Assembly (NCBI GenBank): GCA_002346625.1
Contig: DEAF01000034.1
Location: 1-64,000, forward strand
DNA length: 64,000 nt
Reading direction: 5' to 3'
Origin: Gemmatimonadales bacterium UBA2989
Lineage (GTDB): Bacteria; Gemmatimonadota; Gemmatimonadetes; Longimicrobiales; Gaopeijiaceae
Shown here in pieces: positions 18,817 to 28,209 of this stretch (its first letter is position 1; each line of letters begins with the position of its first letter). The notes under the pieces were generated by a model. It was given only the letters and a program-made list of their open reading frames with translations, had not been told where the DNA came from and did not search any database. Made by a program: the position numbers and the translations under genes.

Positions 18817-20016
18817 ATGCCGTTTGATTCGGTCGAAGCTGCCTTGGAGGATATCCGAAAGGGCAAGATCATTGTCGTTGCTGATGACGAGGACCGTGAA
18901 AATGAAGGAGACTTGGTAAGTGCGGCATCTCTCATTTCACCTGAAACGGTTAATTTCATGACACAGTTTGGTCGTGGCTTGATCTGTGTATCACTGACCC
19001 CGCTACGGGCTAAAGAGCTCGGGCTTCAGCTAATGACCGATGATAACAGCGATCCTCAGGGTACGGCCTTTACAATCTCAGTGGATGCTAATGAACGCTT
19101 TGGAGTGACCACTGGCATAAGTGCTCAAGATCGTGCTAAAACTATCCAAGTTTTGGCAGATCCAGATACGATTCCTGGAGATCTGAGGCGCCCAGGGCAC
19201 ATCTTTCCTCTTAAATCTCGGCCTGGAGGGGTCCTCCGTAGAGTTGGACAGACTGAAGCATCTGTGGATCTTGCTAGAATGGCCGGCCTTCCACCTGTTG
19301 GAGTGATTTGTGAAATTCTAAATCCTGATGGCACTATGGCACGTCGTCCGCAGCTAGAGTTATACGCACAGGAACATGGCCTCAAGTTTATTACCGTAGC
19401 CCAACTTGTTTCTTATCGCCTAACTAAGGAACGTTTAGTAGAGAGGATAGCTGAGGCAGATCTACCTACTGGCTTTGGCGATTTTCGCATTATTGCTTAC
19501 CAGAGTCCTATTGATGACAGGGAACATGTTGCCTTAGTCAAAGGAGACATAGATGGAAAAGAGGATGTTCTAGTACGTATGCACTCAGAATGCCTCACGG
19601 GTGATGTTTTTGGATCTATAAGATGCGACTGTGGACATCAATTAGAAGCCGCTATGAGGCAGATTTCAGAAGTCGGTCACGGAGCTATAGTTTACTTGAA
19701 GCAAGAAGGTAGAGGGATTGGCCTTCACAACAAAATTAAAGCCTATGAGCTCCAAGATCAGGGGCATGATACTGTAGAAGCTAACCGAGCCCTGGGTTTT
19801 AAACCTGACCTTCGTGACTATGGTATTGGTGCACAAATCCTGTTGGACCTAGGGCTTCATAAAATTCGATTGTTAACAAATAATCCCCGAAAAATTATTG
19901 GACTGGAAGGTTATAATTTAGAGATTACGGGTCGGGAAGGGCTCCAGGCTAATCCCAGCCGACATAACCAAGGATACCTGGACACCAAACGTTCTAAATT
20001 GGGCCATTTATTGTAG
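18817..20016 (+). CDS. ribBA: Bifunctional DHBP synthase / GTP cyclohydrolase II
   Basis: The fused enzyme makes both riboflavin precursors: dihydroxybutanone phosphate from ribulose-5-phosphate (residues 1 to about 200, DDEDRENEGDL at 23-33) and the pyrimidine from GTP (about 205-399). The cyclohydrolase zinc ligands are C259, C270 and C272 (SEC...RCDC), followed by KQEGRGIGLHNKIKAY. A strong AAGGAG precedes the ATG. The 90-base gap upstream shows no FMN riboswitch sequence, so flavin feedback by that route is not indicated. Confidence 0.96.
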   Translation: MPFDSVEAALEDIRKGKIIVVADDEDRENEGDLVSAASLISPETVNFMTQFGRGLICVSLTPLRAKELGLQLMTDDNSDPQGTAFTISVDANERFGVTTGISAQDRAKTIQVLADPDTIPGDLRRPGHIFPLKSRPGGVLRRVGQTEASVDLARMAGLPPVGVICEILNPDGTMARRPQLELYAQEHGLKFITVAQLVSYRLTKERLVERIAEADLPTGFGDFRIIAYQSPIDDREHVALVKGDIDGKEDVLVRMHSECLTGDVFGSIRCDCGHQLEAAMRQISEVGHGAIVYLKQEGRGIGLHNKIKAYELQDQGHDTVEANRALGFKPDLRDYGIGAQILLDLGLHKIRLLTNNPRKIIGLEGYNLEITGREGLQANPSRHNQGYLDTKRSKLGHLL

Positions 20017-20035
20017 GTGTGTATCTTTATTTAAG

Positions 20036-20521
20036 ATGAAAAATCCCAAATCAGGGAGTAGCATCCCCAGTCTTTCTCTAGCTGAAGATAAACATGTTGC
20101 TGTCATAGCATCTCTATTTAACGAAAAGATCACTGCAAAATTAGTAGATAGATGTCAGGATACTCTCGTAGAATTTGGAGTGCTTATCGAGCACATAGAT
20201 GTTTATTGGGTACCTGGAGCCTGGGAACTCCCACAAACTTCTCTAAAAGTGGCTTCTCTATATCCTTATGATTCAGTCATAACTTTAGGTTGTGTTATAC
20301 GGGGTGAGACAGCTCATTTTGATCACATCTCGAATGAGGCGAGCCAGGGGCTTGGAGCTGTAGCACGAATGTTAGACTCACCGCTGTTATTCGGAGTTCT
20401 TACAACGGATACGTATGAACAAGCTTTGGCACGAGCTTCCAGGGAAGGGCATGACAAGGGAAGAGAGATCGCTCTTAGTGCTATCCATATGATGGCCCTG
20501 TATGATGACATGGAGGATTAG
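20036..20521 (+). CDS. ribH: 6,7-dimethyl-8-ribityllumazine synthase
   Basis: RibH joins the products of the RibBA/RibD branch into lumazine, the substrate of riboflavin synthase. The 161-residue protein has the WVPGAWELP stretch at 58-66, GCVIRGETAHFDHI at 85-98 with the likely catalytic H94, and GVLTTDTYEQA. It lies 19 bases after ribBA. Its TAG stop shares the G with the GTG start of nusB, a common ribH-nusB arrangement. Confidence 0.95.
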   Translation: MKNPKSGSSIPSLSLAEDKHVAVIASLFNEKITAKLVDRCQDTLVEFGVLIEHIDVYWVPGAWELPQTSLKVASLYPYDSVITLGCVIRGETAHFDHISNEASQGLGAVARMLDSPLLFGVLTTDTYEQALARASREGHDKGREIALSAIHMMALYDDMED

Positions 20522-20967
20522 TGGGCCAGGATGGTAGCTACGATTTGCCTCTGCAGATCAATAGAACCCGTGCTCGTGCCTGGGCGGTACAGGTTCATTA
20601 CCGTTGGGATGTCGATGATGAGAGCACTACTCTCGCTCAATCACTAGAAAATAGCGTCACCACTCGACCTATAGCACCTGAACGTTTGCCTTACGTCCGG
20701 AGACTGTTAGTTGCATTGGATGAACATGGGGAAGAAATAGATGTGGCCCTTGCTAAAGCTCTAGATAATTGGAGGATTGATCGTCTTTCCATTATAGATC
20801 GAGCTGTGCTCAGAATTGCTGCTGTGGAGATTATTCATTTTGAAGACATACCCCCTAAAGTTTCAATCCAAGAGGCAGTAAGATTGGCAGACAGGTATAG
20901 CGGCAGAGATTCTCCAAGCTTTGTCAACGGTGTATTGGATGCACTCTATAAAAAAATAAAAGCCTAA
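20521..20967 (+). CDS. nusB: Transcription antitermination factor NusB
   Basis: NusB binds boxA RNA with S10 in antitermination complexes. The 148-residue helical protein shows RTRARAWAVQVHYRWD near 15-30, the WRIDRLSIIDRAVLRIAAVEI core, and SIQEAVRLADRYSGRDSPSFVNGVLDAL near the end, all family features. The start is GTG overlapping ribH by one base. It ends the riboflavin run. Confidence 0.94.
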   Translation: MGQDGSYDLPLQINRTRARAWAVQVHYRWDVDDESTTLAQSLENSVTTRPIAPERLPYVRRLLVALDEHGEEIDVALAKALDNWRIDRLSIIDRAVLRIAAVEIIHFEDIPPKVSIQEAVRLADRYSGRDSPSFVNGVLDALYKKIKA

Positions 20968-20983
20968 CTCTGGACCTCAGTCT

Positions 20984-22096
20984 GTGAATATTCTCGTCCT
21001 AAATTGGCTTGATCCTGATAATCCACAGGCAGGTGGCGCTGAGATCCATTTGCTAGAAACGTTCAAGAGGCTAGTGGATATGGGTCATTCTGTCACACTT
21101 CTTTGTTCGTCATGGAAGGGGGCGGAGTCTTTAACAAAAATTGCTGGCATAGAAGTTCATCGTATCGGGGGGCGTCATACTGTTCCTTTCCTAGCACCAA
21201 TGTACTACAGGCGACATCTTCGAGATAGAAAGTTTGACGTTGTGGTAGAAGATCTAAACAAAACTCCTTTCTTCTCTCCATGGTGGGTGGATGTTCCTGT
21301 GGTTTTATTGGTACATCACCTCTTTGGCTCCACAGCTTTTCGTGAAGCTTCATTCCCTGTCGCTTTTGCCACCTGGTTTTTGGAAATACCCATACCATGG
21401 GTTTTTAAAGGTATCCCTACAATAGTGGTTTCCCAGAGTACAGCTAAGGATATGATACGGAGAGGAATCCACAGAGATCTCATTGAGATTATCCCTAACG
21501 GGGTAGATTTGAACGAATTAACACCAGGCTTGGACAGAGATCGCTTTGAAGAACCAACGATTTTATACTTGGGGCGTCTTAAGCGATATAAGTGCATCGG
21601 TTTAATCCTACGAGCTATGGCAATACTTGTAGGACGAGGTATTAAATGTCGACTTCTTATTGCGGGGCATGGTGACTACAGAGATAGGCTAGAAGTTCTC
21701 AGAACTACTTTGGGTTTAGATGGCTCAGTAGATTTCCTGGGCTTTGTCTCTACAAGCAGAAAAATAGATTTGCTTAGGAAAAGTTGGGTTCATGTATTGG
21801 CCTCATCGAAAGAGGGATGGGGTATCGCAAACTTGGAGGCCGCAGCATGTGGAACACCCACTGTTGCTAGTGACTCACCAGGATTGTGCGACTCGATTTT
21901 AGATGGAGAAACGGGGTACCTGGTTCCTCACGGAAACATAGATGATATGGCTAACCGTATTTTAGAACTCATAGAAAATGAAAAGCTCCGTTCTTCTATG
22001 GGCGAGAAAGGCAGGGGATTTGCAGAAAGATTCAGTTGGGACGAATCAGCCCGATTGATGGACAAATTTCTTGGGGATCGTTTAACTGAAAAATGA
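20984..22096 (+). CDS. GT4-family glycosyltransferase
   Basis: A 370-residue retaining glycosyltransferase of the GT-B fold. The N-terminal acceptor domain has PQAGGAEIHLLETFKRL near 15-31. The C-terminal nucleotide-sugar domain has ILYLGRLKRYKCIGLILRA and the E-x7-E region EGWGIANLEAAACGTPTVASD around 276-297. No membrane segment is obvious. It starts with GTG 16 bases after nusB. The acceptor and sugar are unknown; nearby genes give no envelope-polysaccharide context. Confidence 0.85.
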   Translation: MNILVLNWLDPDNPQAGGAEIHLLETFKRLVDMGHSVTLLCSSWKGAESLTKIAGIEVHRIGGRHTVPFLAPMYYRRHLRDRKFDVVVEDLNKTPFFSPWWVDVPVVLLVHHLFGSTAFREASFPVAFATWFLEIPIPWVFKGIPTIVVSQSTAKDMIRRGIHRDLIEIIPNGVDLNELTPGLDRDRFEEPTILYLGRLKRYKCIGLILRAMAILVGRGIKCRLLIAGHGDYRDRLEVLRTTLGLDGSVDFLGFVSTSRKIDLLRKSWVHVLASSKEGWGIANLEAAACGTPTVASDSPGLCDSILDGETGYLVPHGNIDDMANRILELIENEKLRSSMGEKGRGFAERFSWDESARLMDKFLGDRLTEK

Positions 22097-22234
22097 GGCA
22101 CTGAATCTTCTATATTATGTTACAAATAAAAATTCTGAAGAATTAGATTAAAAGGAATATATTGAACAGGATTATGAACAATAATTTTATACTAGATGTA
22201 ATATCGGGGGGAATATTCTAGTTATGGGAATTTT

Positions 22235-22522
22235 ATGAGGGATGTACTACTTGAGAGTGGGGTAACGGTAGTTGACCCTCTGGGATTACACGCACGTCCT
22301 GCTGCTGAATTAGTTAGATCTGCAGAGTCTTTTAGGTGTGATATTTGGTTAGAAAAAGATGGTTTGCAGGTTAATGCCAAGAGCATAATGGGAGTTCTGA
22401 TGTTAGCAGCTGAAAAAGGATCACAAATTGTGATCAAAACAAAAGGTGAAGATGCAGAACAGGCTTTGAAAACATTAACTGATTTTATATCAAGAGGTTT
22501 TGGGGAAATCCAAGGTGTCTAG
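22235..22522 (+). CDS. ptsH: HPr phosphocarrier protein
   Basis: HPr takes phosphate from PEP via enzyme I. The 95-residue protein has the active-site GLHARPAA with H19, and KSIMGVL with S50, the position phosphorylated by HPr kinase where that regulation exists. No EII sugar component lies nearby, so the system may be regulatory. ptsI overlaps its 3' end. Another short start (ATG at 22224) would read only four codons. Confidence 0.93.
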   Translation: MRDVLLESGVTVVDPLGLHARPAAELVRSAESFRCDIWLEKDGLQVNAKSIMGVLMLAAEKGSQIVIKTKGEDAEQALKTLTDFISRGFGEIQGV

Positions 22523-24293
22523 AGAATTTGATGGTGTGGCTGCTTCTGAAGGTATAGGGCTAGGGCATGTCTATATTCTTAATAGGGGGGTGCCAGAAGT
22601 CCCTCACGAATCCATAGAAGCCAGTGATGTGGATGATGAAGTCGATAGGCTTTATCATGTGGTTGATTGGGCCAAAAAAAAGATTAATAAACTTGAGGAA
22701 TCTACAGAAGAACGTCTAGGAAGTGTGGAGGCAAGGATTTTTGAGCCTCAACTTCTTATGCTTGATGACGAAACCTTTATTGGGGAAGCAGCTCTTTATA
22801 TTCGCAATTACAGACTTTCAGCGGCTAAAGCTATCAACTGGAGGATCCTCGAGCTCCAGGCCCTGTGGGGTCGAACTGCCCATCCTATGGTCCTGGATCC
22901 TATAAATGATCTTAAGGATCTTCAGGTCAGACTATTGTACGAACTATTGGGTATGTCAGATCCTACAGATGTATCTGATCTAAAAGATGGAACTATTGTT
23001 GTTGCTAAAAGTTTATCTCCGAGTATTACGGTTCAAATGGATCCCAATATTGTCCGAGGTATAGCTGCTGATGAGGGAACAAGGACTTCTCATTGGGTCA
23101 TTCTTGCCAGATCATTAGGTATCCCTACTGTATGTGGCCTTGGCTCTGTCTTAAGCCATGCTAGTACGGGACAACATGTAATTGTGGATGGCAGTATTGG
23201 AAGGGTGGTTTTGGATCCAGATCCTCATAATCGAAAAATATTCAAAGTTCGTGAAATACAAATTGAAAAATCCGAAAACGAAATTGAAGAAGTCGCACAG
23301 TTAGAATGCCTAACTGTCGACGAACAGCCAGTTGCGCTACGTGCTAATTTAGATTTACCCAATGAGGCTGAACGTGCTAAGAAATATGGGGCACAAGGTG
23401 TGGGCCTGTTCCGGACCGAATTCTTGGTAATAGGCCGCAACCAGATCCCAAGTGAAGACGATCAATATGAAGCATATAAGCAGGTGGTATCTACGTTTCC
23501 CAAACAGGTAGTTACTGTCCGAACTTTCGATCTTGGCGGTGACAAGCTGCCTATGTTCTTACGAATGCCAGCGGAAGACAATCCTTTTCTTGGATGGAGA
23601 GCTATTAGGGTGTGTCTTGACGAACCCGATCTATTCCGAACTCAAATCCGTGCCATCCTACGTGCTTCTGCCCATGGAGATCTAAGGATAATGATTCCTC
23701 TTGTGAACGACATAGAAGAGATGGGTCAAGTTCGTGGTTTAGTAGAGGAGGAGGAGGAGCGTCTACGCCGACAGGGGATCCCGTACAATTCAGGTTATAA
23801 GTTGGGTCTTTTAGTGGAGACCCCAGCTGCGGTTCTAGAGGCAAAAGAATTGGCTAGACACAGTGATTTTTTTTCTGTCGGCACTAATGATCTTACTCAG
23901 TATACACTGGCAGTAGACCGTAATAATTTACGATTGGCTGAGTTGTTCAACCCATTTCAACCTGCCGTTGTAAAGCAGTTAGCTCAAGTATCTAGAGTAG
24001 GGAGAAGTACTGGGATTGAAGTCAGTGTATGTGGTGAAATGGCTTCCGACCCCTTGGGTGTTTTCCTTCTCCTGGGCTTGGATATCACTGCCCTGTCTGT
24101 TGCGTGGCCTGTATTGCCTGAAATCAAAAAAGCAGTACGCAGTTTTCGAATTGAAGATGCTCGCAAAGCTGCAAAGGAAGCTATGAAAGCTACTAAGAGT
24201 AGAGAAGTGTTAGAATGTTTAGCAGAAGGGATTGGAGGCTCGGTCGACCTGTCGGTTTTCTTGGAACGTTGGCATTTGTCTTCTCGAAAATAA
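22515..24293 (+). CDS. ptsI: PEP-protein phosphotransferase (enzyme I)
   Basis: Enzyme I autophosphorylates with PEP and passes phosphate to HPr. In the 592-residue form the phospho-histidine is H193 (TRTSHWVILARSLGIP; the two residues after His are usually xA, here WV), and the catalytic Cys is C506 in VCGEMASDP. The PEP-binding stretch GLFRTEFL is present. I chose the GTG at 22515, eight bases after GGGGA and overlapping ptsH by eight; a TTG at 22500 is also in frame. Length matches E. coli EI closely. Confidence 0.95.
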   Translation: MSREFDGVAASEGIGLGHVYILNRGVPEVPHESIEASDVDDEVDRLYHVVDWAKKKINKLEESTEERLGSVEARIFEPQLLMLDDETFIGEAALYIRNYRLSAAKAINWRILELQALWGRTAHPMVLDPINDLKDLQVRLLYELLGMSDPTDVSDLKDGTIVVAKSLSPSITVQMDPNIVRGIAADEGTRTSHWVILARSLGIPTVCGLGSVLSHASTGQHVIVDGSIGRVVLDPDPHNRKIFKVREIQIEKSENEIEEVAQLECLTVDEQPVALRANLDLPNEAERAKKYGAQGVGLFRTEFLVIGRNQIPSEDDQYEAYKQVVSTFPKQVVTVRTFDLGGDKLPMFLRMPAEDNPFLGWRAIRVCLDEPDLFRTQIRAILRASAHGDLRIMIPLVNDIEEMGQVRGLVEEEEERLRRQGIPYNSGYKLGLLVETPAAVLEAKELARHSDFFSVGTNDLTQYTLAVDRNNLRLAELFNPFQPAVVKQLAQVSRVGRSTGIEVSVCGEMASDPLGVFLLLGLDITALSVAWPVLPEIKKAVRSFRIEDARKAAKEAMKATKSREVLECLAEGIGGSVDLSVFLERWHLSSRK

Positions 24294-24347
24294 AAAAAAT
24301 GATGTATTTTTATTTTTTAAATTAAAAATCATTCAGAGGTATTATTA

Positions 24348-25526
24348 ATGGGCAAGTCTGTCTTTACGTCTGAGTCTGTTACAGAAGGGCATCCTGACAA
24401 AGTCGCGGATCAAATATCAGATGCGATTTTAGACGCTCTTTTAATTGAAGACCCTACTTCTAGGGTGGCCTGTGAGGCTCTCGTTACTACTGGAACAGCT
24501 ATTGTTTCGGGTGAAATTTCTACTAGTGCTAATGTAGATATATCAGAAATAATTAGAAAAACCATAGTTGATATAGGATATGATGATCCCAGTTACGGGA
24601 TCGATGGAAACAATTGTGATGTGATCACCTATATAGATCATCAGTCTCCAGATATTGCCATGGGTGTAGGCGTCGGTGGTGCAGGGGATCAGGGAATGAT
24701 GTTTGGGTATGCAACAAATGAAACGCCAGAGTATATGCCAGTACCAATCCAATATGCCCACCACTTAACACGTAGATTAGCTGAGGTTAGACGTGAAGGG
24801 ATTTTGCCTTGGATTCGTCCTGATGGCAAAGCTCAAGTGAGTGTGGTTTACGAAGATGGCGTCCCTGTCTCCATCGACAATATTGTAGTAAGCACTCAAC
24901 ATCATCCAGATATAGAAAACGAGATAATCCGGGATGAGATTATTCAAGAAGTAATCTTACATTCTATAAAATCTGATCTCCTAGATCCGGATGAATGTGA
25001 ATTTCATATTAATCCTACTGGGAGATTTGTTATAGGCGGTCCTCATGGGGACACGGGCCTTACAGGACGTAAAATAATAGTTGACACTTACGGAGGGATC
25101 GGGGCTCACGGGGGCGGTGCATTTAGTGGTAAAGATGCTACTAAAGTCGACCGATCCGGGGCTTATTTATGTCGTTGGATTGCTCGTAACATAGTAGAGT
25201 CAGGGCGTGCAACTAATTGTGAGATACGCATAGCGTATGCAATCGGTATCGCTCAACCAGTAGCTATAAATATCGACACTAAAGGTTCTGGTAAATTTGA
25301 CGACCATCAGATGGTTGAAGTTCTTAAGGGGATTTTTGATTTTCGTCCTCAGGCCATCATAGAACAGTTGAATCTTATTGATCCTATATTTCTTCCTACT
25401 GCTTCCTACGGGCATTTCGGGAGAAATCCGGTCAGTAGTAAATTGAAAAATGGACGTACTGTAAATTTATTTCCGTGGGAAGAATCAAATAAAACAAGTG
25501 ATATCCTGGCTGCTATTGATGCTTAA
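24348..25526 (+). CDS. metK: S-adenosylmethionine synthetase
   Basis: MetK makes SAM from methionine and ATP. The 392-residue protein has the start [24 protein letters not shown], the signature [12 protein letters not shown] and the P-loop-like [26 protein letters not shown] precedes the ATG. The 54-base gap after ptsI is AT-rich and far too short for a SAM riboswitch. Confidence 0.97.
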   Translation: MGKSVFTSESVTEGHPDKVADQISDAILDALLIEDPTSRVACEALVTTGTAIVSGEISTSANVDISEIIRKTIVDIGYDDPSYGIDGNNCDVITYIDHQSPDIAMGVGVGGAGDQGMMFGYATNETPEYMPVPIQYAHHLTRRLAEVRREGILPWIRPDGKAQVSVVYEDGVPVSIDNIVVSTQHHPDIENEIIRDEIIQEVILHSIKSDLLDPDECEFHINPTGRFVIGGPHGDTGLTGRKIIVDTYGGIGAHGGGAFSGKDATKVDRSGAYLCRWIARNIVESGRATNCEIRIAYAIGIAQPVAINIDTKGSGKFDDHQMVEVLKGIFDFRPQAIIEQLNLIDPIFLPTASYGHFGRNPVSSKLKNGRTVNLFPWEESNKTSDILAAIDA

Positions 25527-25597
25527 CTCGGTTGGCATTGATGTTGGTGGGAATACATATCTGTGATATGTGGATATTAATTTTAATATTAACAGAG

Positions 25598-25644
25598 AAC
25601 TCATGAGAGCCTTAGGAGTATTCTTAAATACGAGTTTATGAGTT
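25598..25644 (+). promoter_or_regulatory. Nested inverted repeats in leader of the bifunctional nuclease gene
   Basis: AACTCAT (25598-25604) pairs with ATGAGTT (25638-25644), and inside that loop GTATT (25618-25622) pairs with AATAC (25627-25631). The structure ends 29 bases before the chosen start and lies in a 147-base gap after metK. No T run follows the outer stem, so it is more likely a structured 5' leader or operator than a terminator. Confidence 0.4.
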
Positions 25645-25673
25645 ATCAAATTTCTGACTAAAGGTTATTGCTG

Positions 25674-26207
25674 GTGTTGGTTCAGGTCTGCGTACAAAGT
25701 CTAGGATTGGATCGGTCTTCAAATGCACCGGTTCTAATCCTCAAGGAGCTTAAGGGCCAGAGGGCTCTTCCGATATGGATAGGGCCAGGTGAAGCTAGCG
25801 CGATTGCCATGGAACTTGCCCAGATGAAATTCTCTCGCCCACTAACACATGATTTGTTTGTATCTATGATTGGTGGCCTGGGTGGCACTCTCCAGAAGGT
25901 CATCATAAGTCGTGTTAAAGAGAACACGTACTTTGCCGAAATGATTATAAGAAAGAATGGGGAGATCGTTTCAATTGATGCACGCCCATCCGACTCTATT
26001 GCTGTAGCTTTGCGTATGAATGCAGAGATCTTGGCACACGAAGAGCTCCTTGGGTCAACATCTATTGAAGTATCTGAGGGCAGCTCAGTCTTAGAGTATG
26101 ATGGATCTTCATCCAAGCTGGAGATGGGCTCGGATTCGGCTGCAGAGGATCTGAAGGAATATCTGCGCAATCTAGCTCCAGAAGATTTCGGTCGTTTCAA
26201 CCCCTAA
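25674..26207 (+). CDS. Bifunctional nuclease-family (DUF151) protein
   Basis: The 177-residue protein matches the BFN/DUF151 family: VQSLGLDRSSNAPVLILKE, then LPIWIGPGEASAIAMEL and DARPSDSIAVALRMNAEI. Plant and bacterial members have been reported with DNase and RNase activity; the exact cellular role is uncertain. The start is one of three closely spaced non-ATG codons (TTG 25668, GTG 25674, TTG 25677); the GTG has the best spacing to AAAGG. The C-terminal third is acidic and variable. Confidence 0.85.
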   Translation: MLVQVCVQSLGLDRSSNAPVLILKELKGQRALPIWIGPGEASAIAMELAQMKFSRPLTHDLFVSMIGGLGGTLQKVIISRVKENTYFAEMIIRKNGEIVSIDARPSDSIAVALRMNAEILAHEELLGSTSIEVSEGSSVLEYDGSSSKLEMGSDSAAEDLKEYLRNLAPEDFGRFNP

Positions 26208-26220
26208 AGATTATATTTTA

Positions 26221-27369
26221 TTGAAATATCACACGGGGCATTTCCTCATACATACTCTTCATGCAACCCTGGCGATTCTATGTTCTTTGCTATCTCTAGG
26301 GTTTTCACAGGTCATGGAAGAAGATGATCGCAACCTGAGGCTTCGGGGTAGGGTGATACTGGATGGCATTGGGATTGATTCGGGGATGGTAGTCCTACAT
26401 CGGGCGTCACCAGAAATGACTAGCAGTATTGATTCTATGAATATTTCACAGGATGGAAACTTTGGGATCACTACACCTTGGCTGGCTGGCAACGAATATC
26501 ATGACGAGGTTTTATTCGCCTCTTTCCATTATGAGGGGGTGTTCTATTTTGGGTCGGCAATCTCAGATCCAGAACAAATGGACAGCCTGTACTTAATAAA
26601 TGTTTTTAGCTCTGAAGGAGCAACTTCTGGCAGCAACAACCTATCTTTAAGTTTCCGCAATATCTTCTTGGAGGAATGGGAAGGCGGGTGGCGTGCTACA
26701 GATATTTTTCAAATATCAAATAATGGCATACGCACTATTGTGTCTGATGTTGATAATGCTGTCTGGACGTATCCCATTCCGCCTGATGCCATCTCACCAG
26801 AGCAGTTGAACCAGGGGGATTTACCATTTGATGTGGTTACTTTTGAAGATGACAGGATCTTAGTTTGGGCCCCACTGCCTCCAGGTGAAAGAACCATTAT
26901 AATCCGTTATGGGTTGCCCAGTATTGATGTCGAATTTCCAGCTCCAGGAAAGACTGAGACATTAGAATTATTGGTCAGAGAACCATCTCACTCAATTGCT
27001 GTTAAGGGTCTCAGTCCTATAAACGTAGTGTCCTTAGGTATGGATAGGTCATATCGTAGGTATTCTGGTATTGATATTCGTGATACTGTTGTCTACCTGG
27101 AAGATGCTCCTGAGTCGATCGATCCTCCCATAGGAATTTTTGCTGTTTTCTTGGGAGTTATGCTAGTAGGAGGGGGTCTGCTTTTCTACGTGAGGCCTCA
27201 AGGTGTGCCAATTTCTGGCTCAGTTCCAAATATGACAAGAAAACATTTGGTCTTACAAGTCGCACAACTTGACGAATTGTTGGATTCCACAGCTGATCCT
27301 GAGGCAAGAAAGATGATATTGAAAGAGCGAGGGGGGATTATGGAACACCTTCAGGATCATGAAGATTGA
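26221..27369 (+). CDS. Unknown exported, membrane-anchored protein
   Basis: I do not assign a function to this 382-residue protein. It has an N-terminal hydrophobic signal (HATLAILCSLLSLGFSQ) and a long beta-rich extracytoplasmic part beginning with LRLRGRVILDGIGIDSGMVVLHRAS, which resembles carboxypeptidase-regulatory-like beta-sandwich folds. One transmembrane helix follows at about 300-323 (IGIFAVFLGVMLVGGGLLFYV), then a charged cytoplasmic tail of about 55 residues. The TTG start at 26221 has little SD support. It overlaps recO's upstream in-frame codons and lies close behind the nuclease gene. Confidence 0.65.
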   Translation: MKYHTGHFLIHTLHATLAILCSLLSLGFSQVMEEDDRNLRLRGRVILDGIGIDSGMVVLHRASPEMTSSIDSMNISQDGNFGITTPWLAGNEYHDEVLFASFHYEGVFYFGSAISDPEQMDSLYLINVFSSEGATSGSNNLSLSFRNIFLEEWEGGWRATDIFQISNNGIRTIVSDVDNAVWTYPIPPDAISPEQLNQGDLPFDVVTFEDDRILVWAPLPPGERTIIIRYGLPSIDVEFPAPGKTETLELLVREPSHSIAVKGLSPINVVSLGMDRSYRRYSGIDIRDTVVYLEDAPESIDPPIGIFAVFLGVMLVGGGLLFYVRPQGVPISGSVPNMTRKHLVLQVAQLDELLDSTADPEARKMILKERGGIMEHLQDHED

Positions 27370-27371
27370 TC

Positions 27372-28178
27372 ATGTCTGTGGTCACCACTCCCTCTGTATT
27401 GCTCCGATCTTTTAACTATAGTGAAACGAGCCAGATTCTAAGGTTTTACACTTTGGATCTTGGGCTGATCGGAGTGATGGCGAAGGGGGTTCGGAGAGGG
27501 AGTTTTCAGGGACGGAGTAGTCTCAATACGTTCTCTCGCGGGGACCTCACCGTTTACGTGAAATCAACACGTGATCTCCAAACTTTTAAGGAATTCAATA
27601 TAAGGGAGGGGGGGCAATCCTTGGGCCGTGACGTTCTACGTTTCACGGCAGCCTCAGTTTTAGCTGAATTGGTTTTAACTCACGCAGAATCAGAACCTGG
27701 TCGGGAGATTTTTGAGTGTCTCACGAAAGGGTTAAAGAAATTGGAGAATGTGGAAAGTGAGGGTGTCGGACTTTCGCTACTAAGTGAAGGGTGGTTGCTG
27801 GTTTCTCTATTGGGATACAAGCCTCAATTGGATGCATGTGTTAAATGTAAGGATCGTATTGGTACGACAGAACGAGTGCAGTTCGATTTTGAGTACGGGG
27901 GCATTGTATGCTCTAATTGTTCTAATAATATGTCCGGATCTTTGGAAGATTGTAGTTTATTCGAGGAGCTTCGAGCATTACTAAATGGTTCTCGCGAAAC
28001 CCCTGTCAGAGATATTAGGTCCCACCTCCAGCTCTTAAATGACTTCACGCTTTATCACATAACTGGATCTAAGGGGTTACGATCCTTTCGTTTTTTTACA
28101 TCTCTAATGTCTTTTGAATCGAGATCATTTTCTAATGATGACGACCCAGGGTTTCTTACAGGAGAAGATATAGAATAG
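27372..28178 (+). CDS. recO: DNA repair protein RecO
   Basis: RecO anneals ssDNA and helps load RecA in the RecFOR pathway. The 268-residue protein has an N-terminal OB-fold (SVLLRSFNYSETSQILRFYT, GLIGVMAKGVRR) and a helical domain with a zinc site: C156, C159, C180 and C183 (CVKC and CSNC). Length and layout fit. The ATG at 27372 lies two bases after the preceding stop; a TTG at 27366 is in frame but less likely. Confidence 0.9.
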   Translation: MSVVTTPSVLLRSFNYSETSQILRFYTLDLGLIGVMAKGVRRGSFQGRSSLNTFSRGDLTVYVKSTRDLQTFKEFNIREGGQSLGRDVLRFTAASVLAELVLTHAESEPGREIFECLTKGLKKLENVESEGVGLSLLSEGWLLVSLLGYKPQLDACVKCKDRIGTTERVQFDFEYGGIVCSNCSNNMSGSLEDCSLFEELRALLNGSRETPVRDIRSHLQLLNDFTLYHITGSKGLRSFRFFTSLMSFESRSFSNDDDPGFLTGEDIE

Positions 28179-28209
28179 CCTGTGGGCAAAACTCTATCAG
28201 GGAAGGTGT

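Noticed and set aside
24294..24347. Possible SAM riboswitch before metK
   Set aside because: The gap is 54 bases of mostly A and T, too short for any known SAM riboswitch.
25682..26200. 172-codon minus-strand open frame
   Set aside because: It is the antisense of the bifunctional nuclease gene, which has clear family motifs on the plus strand.
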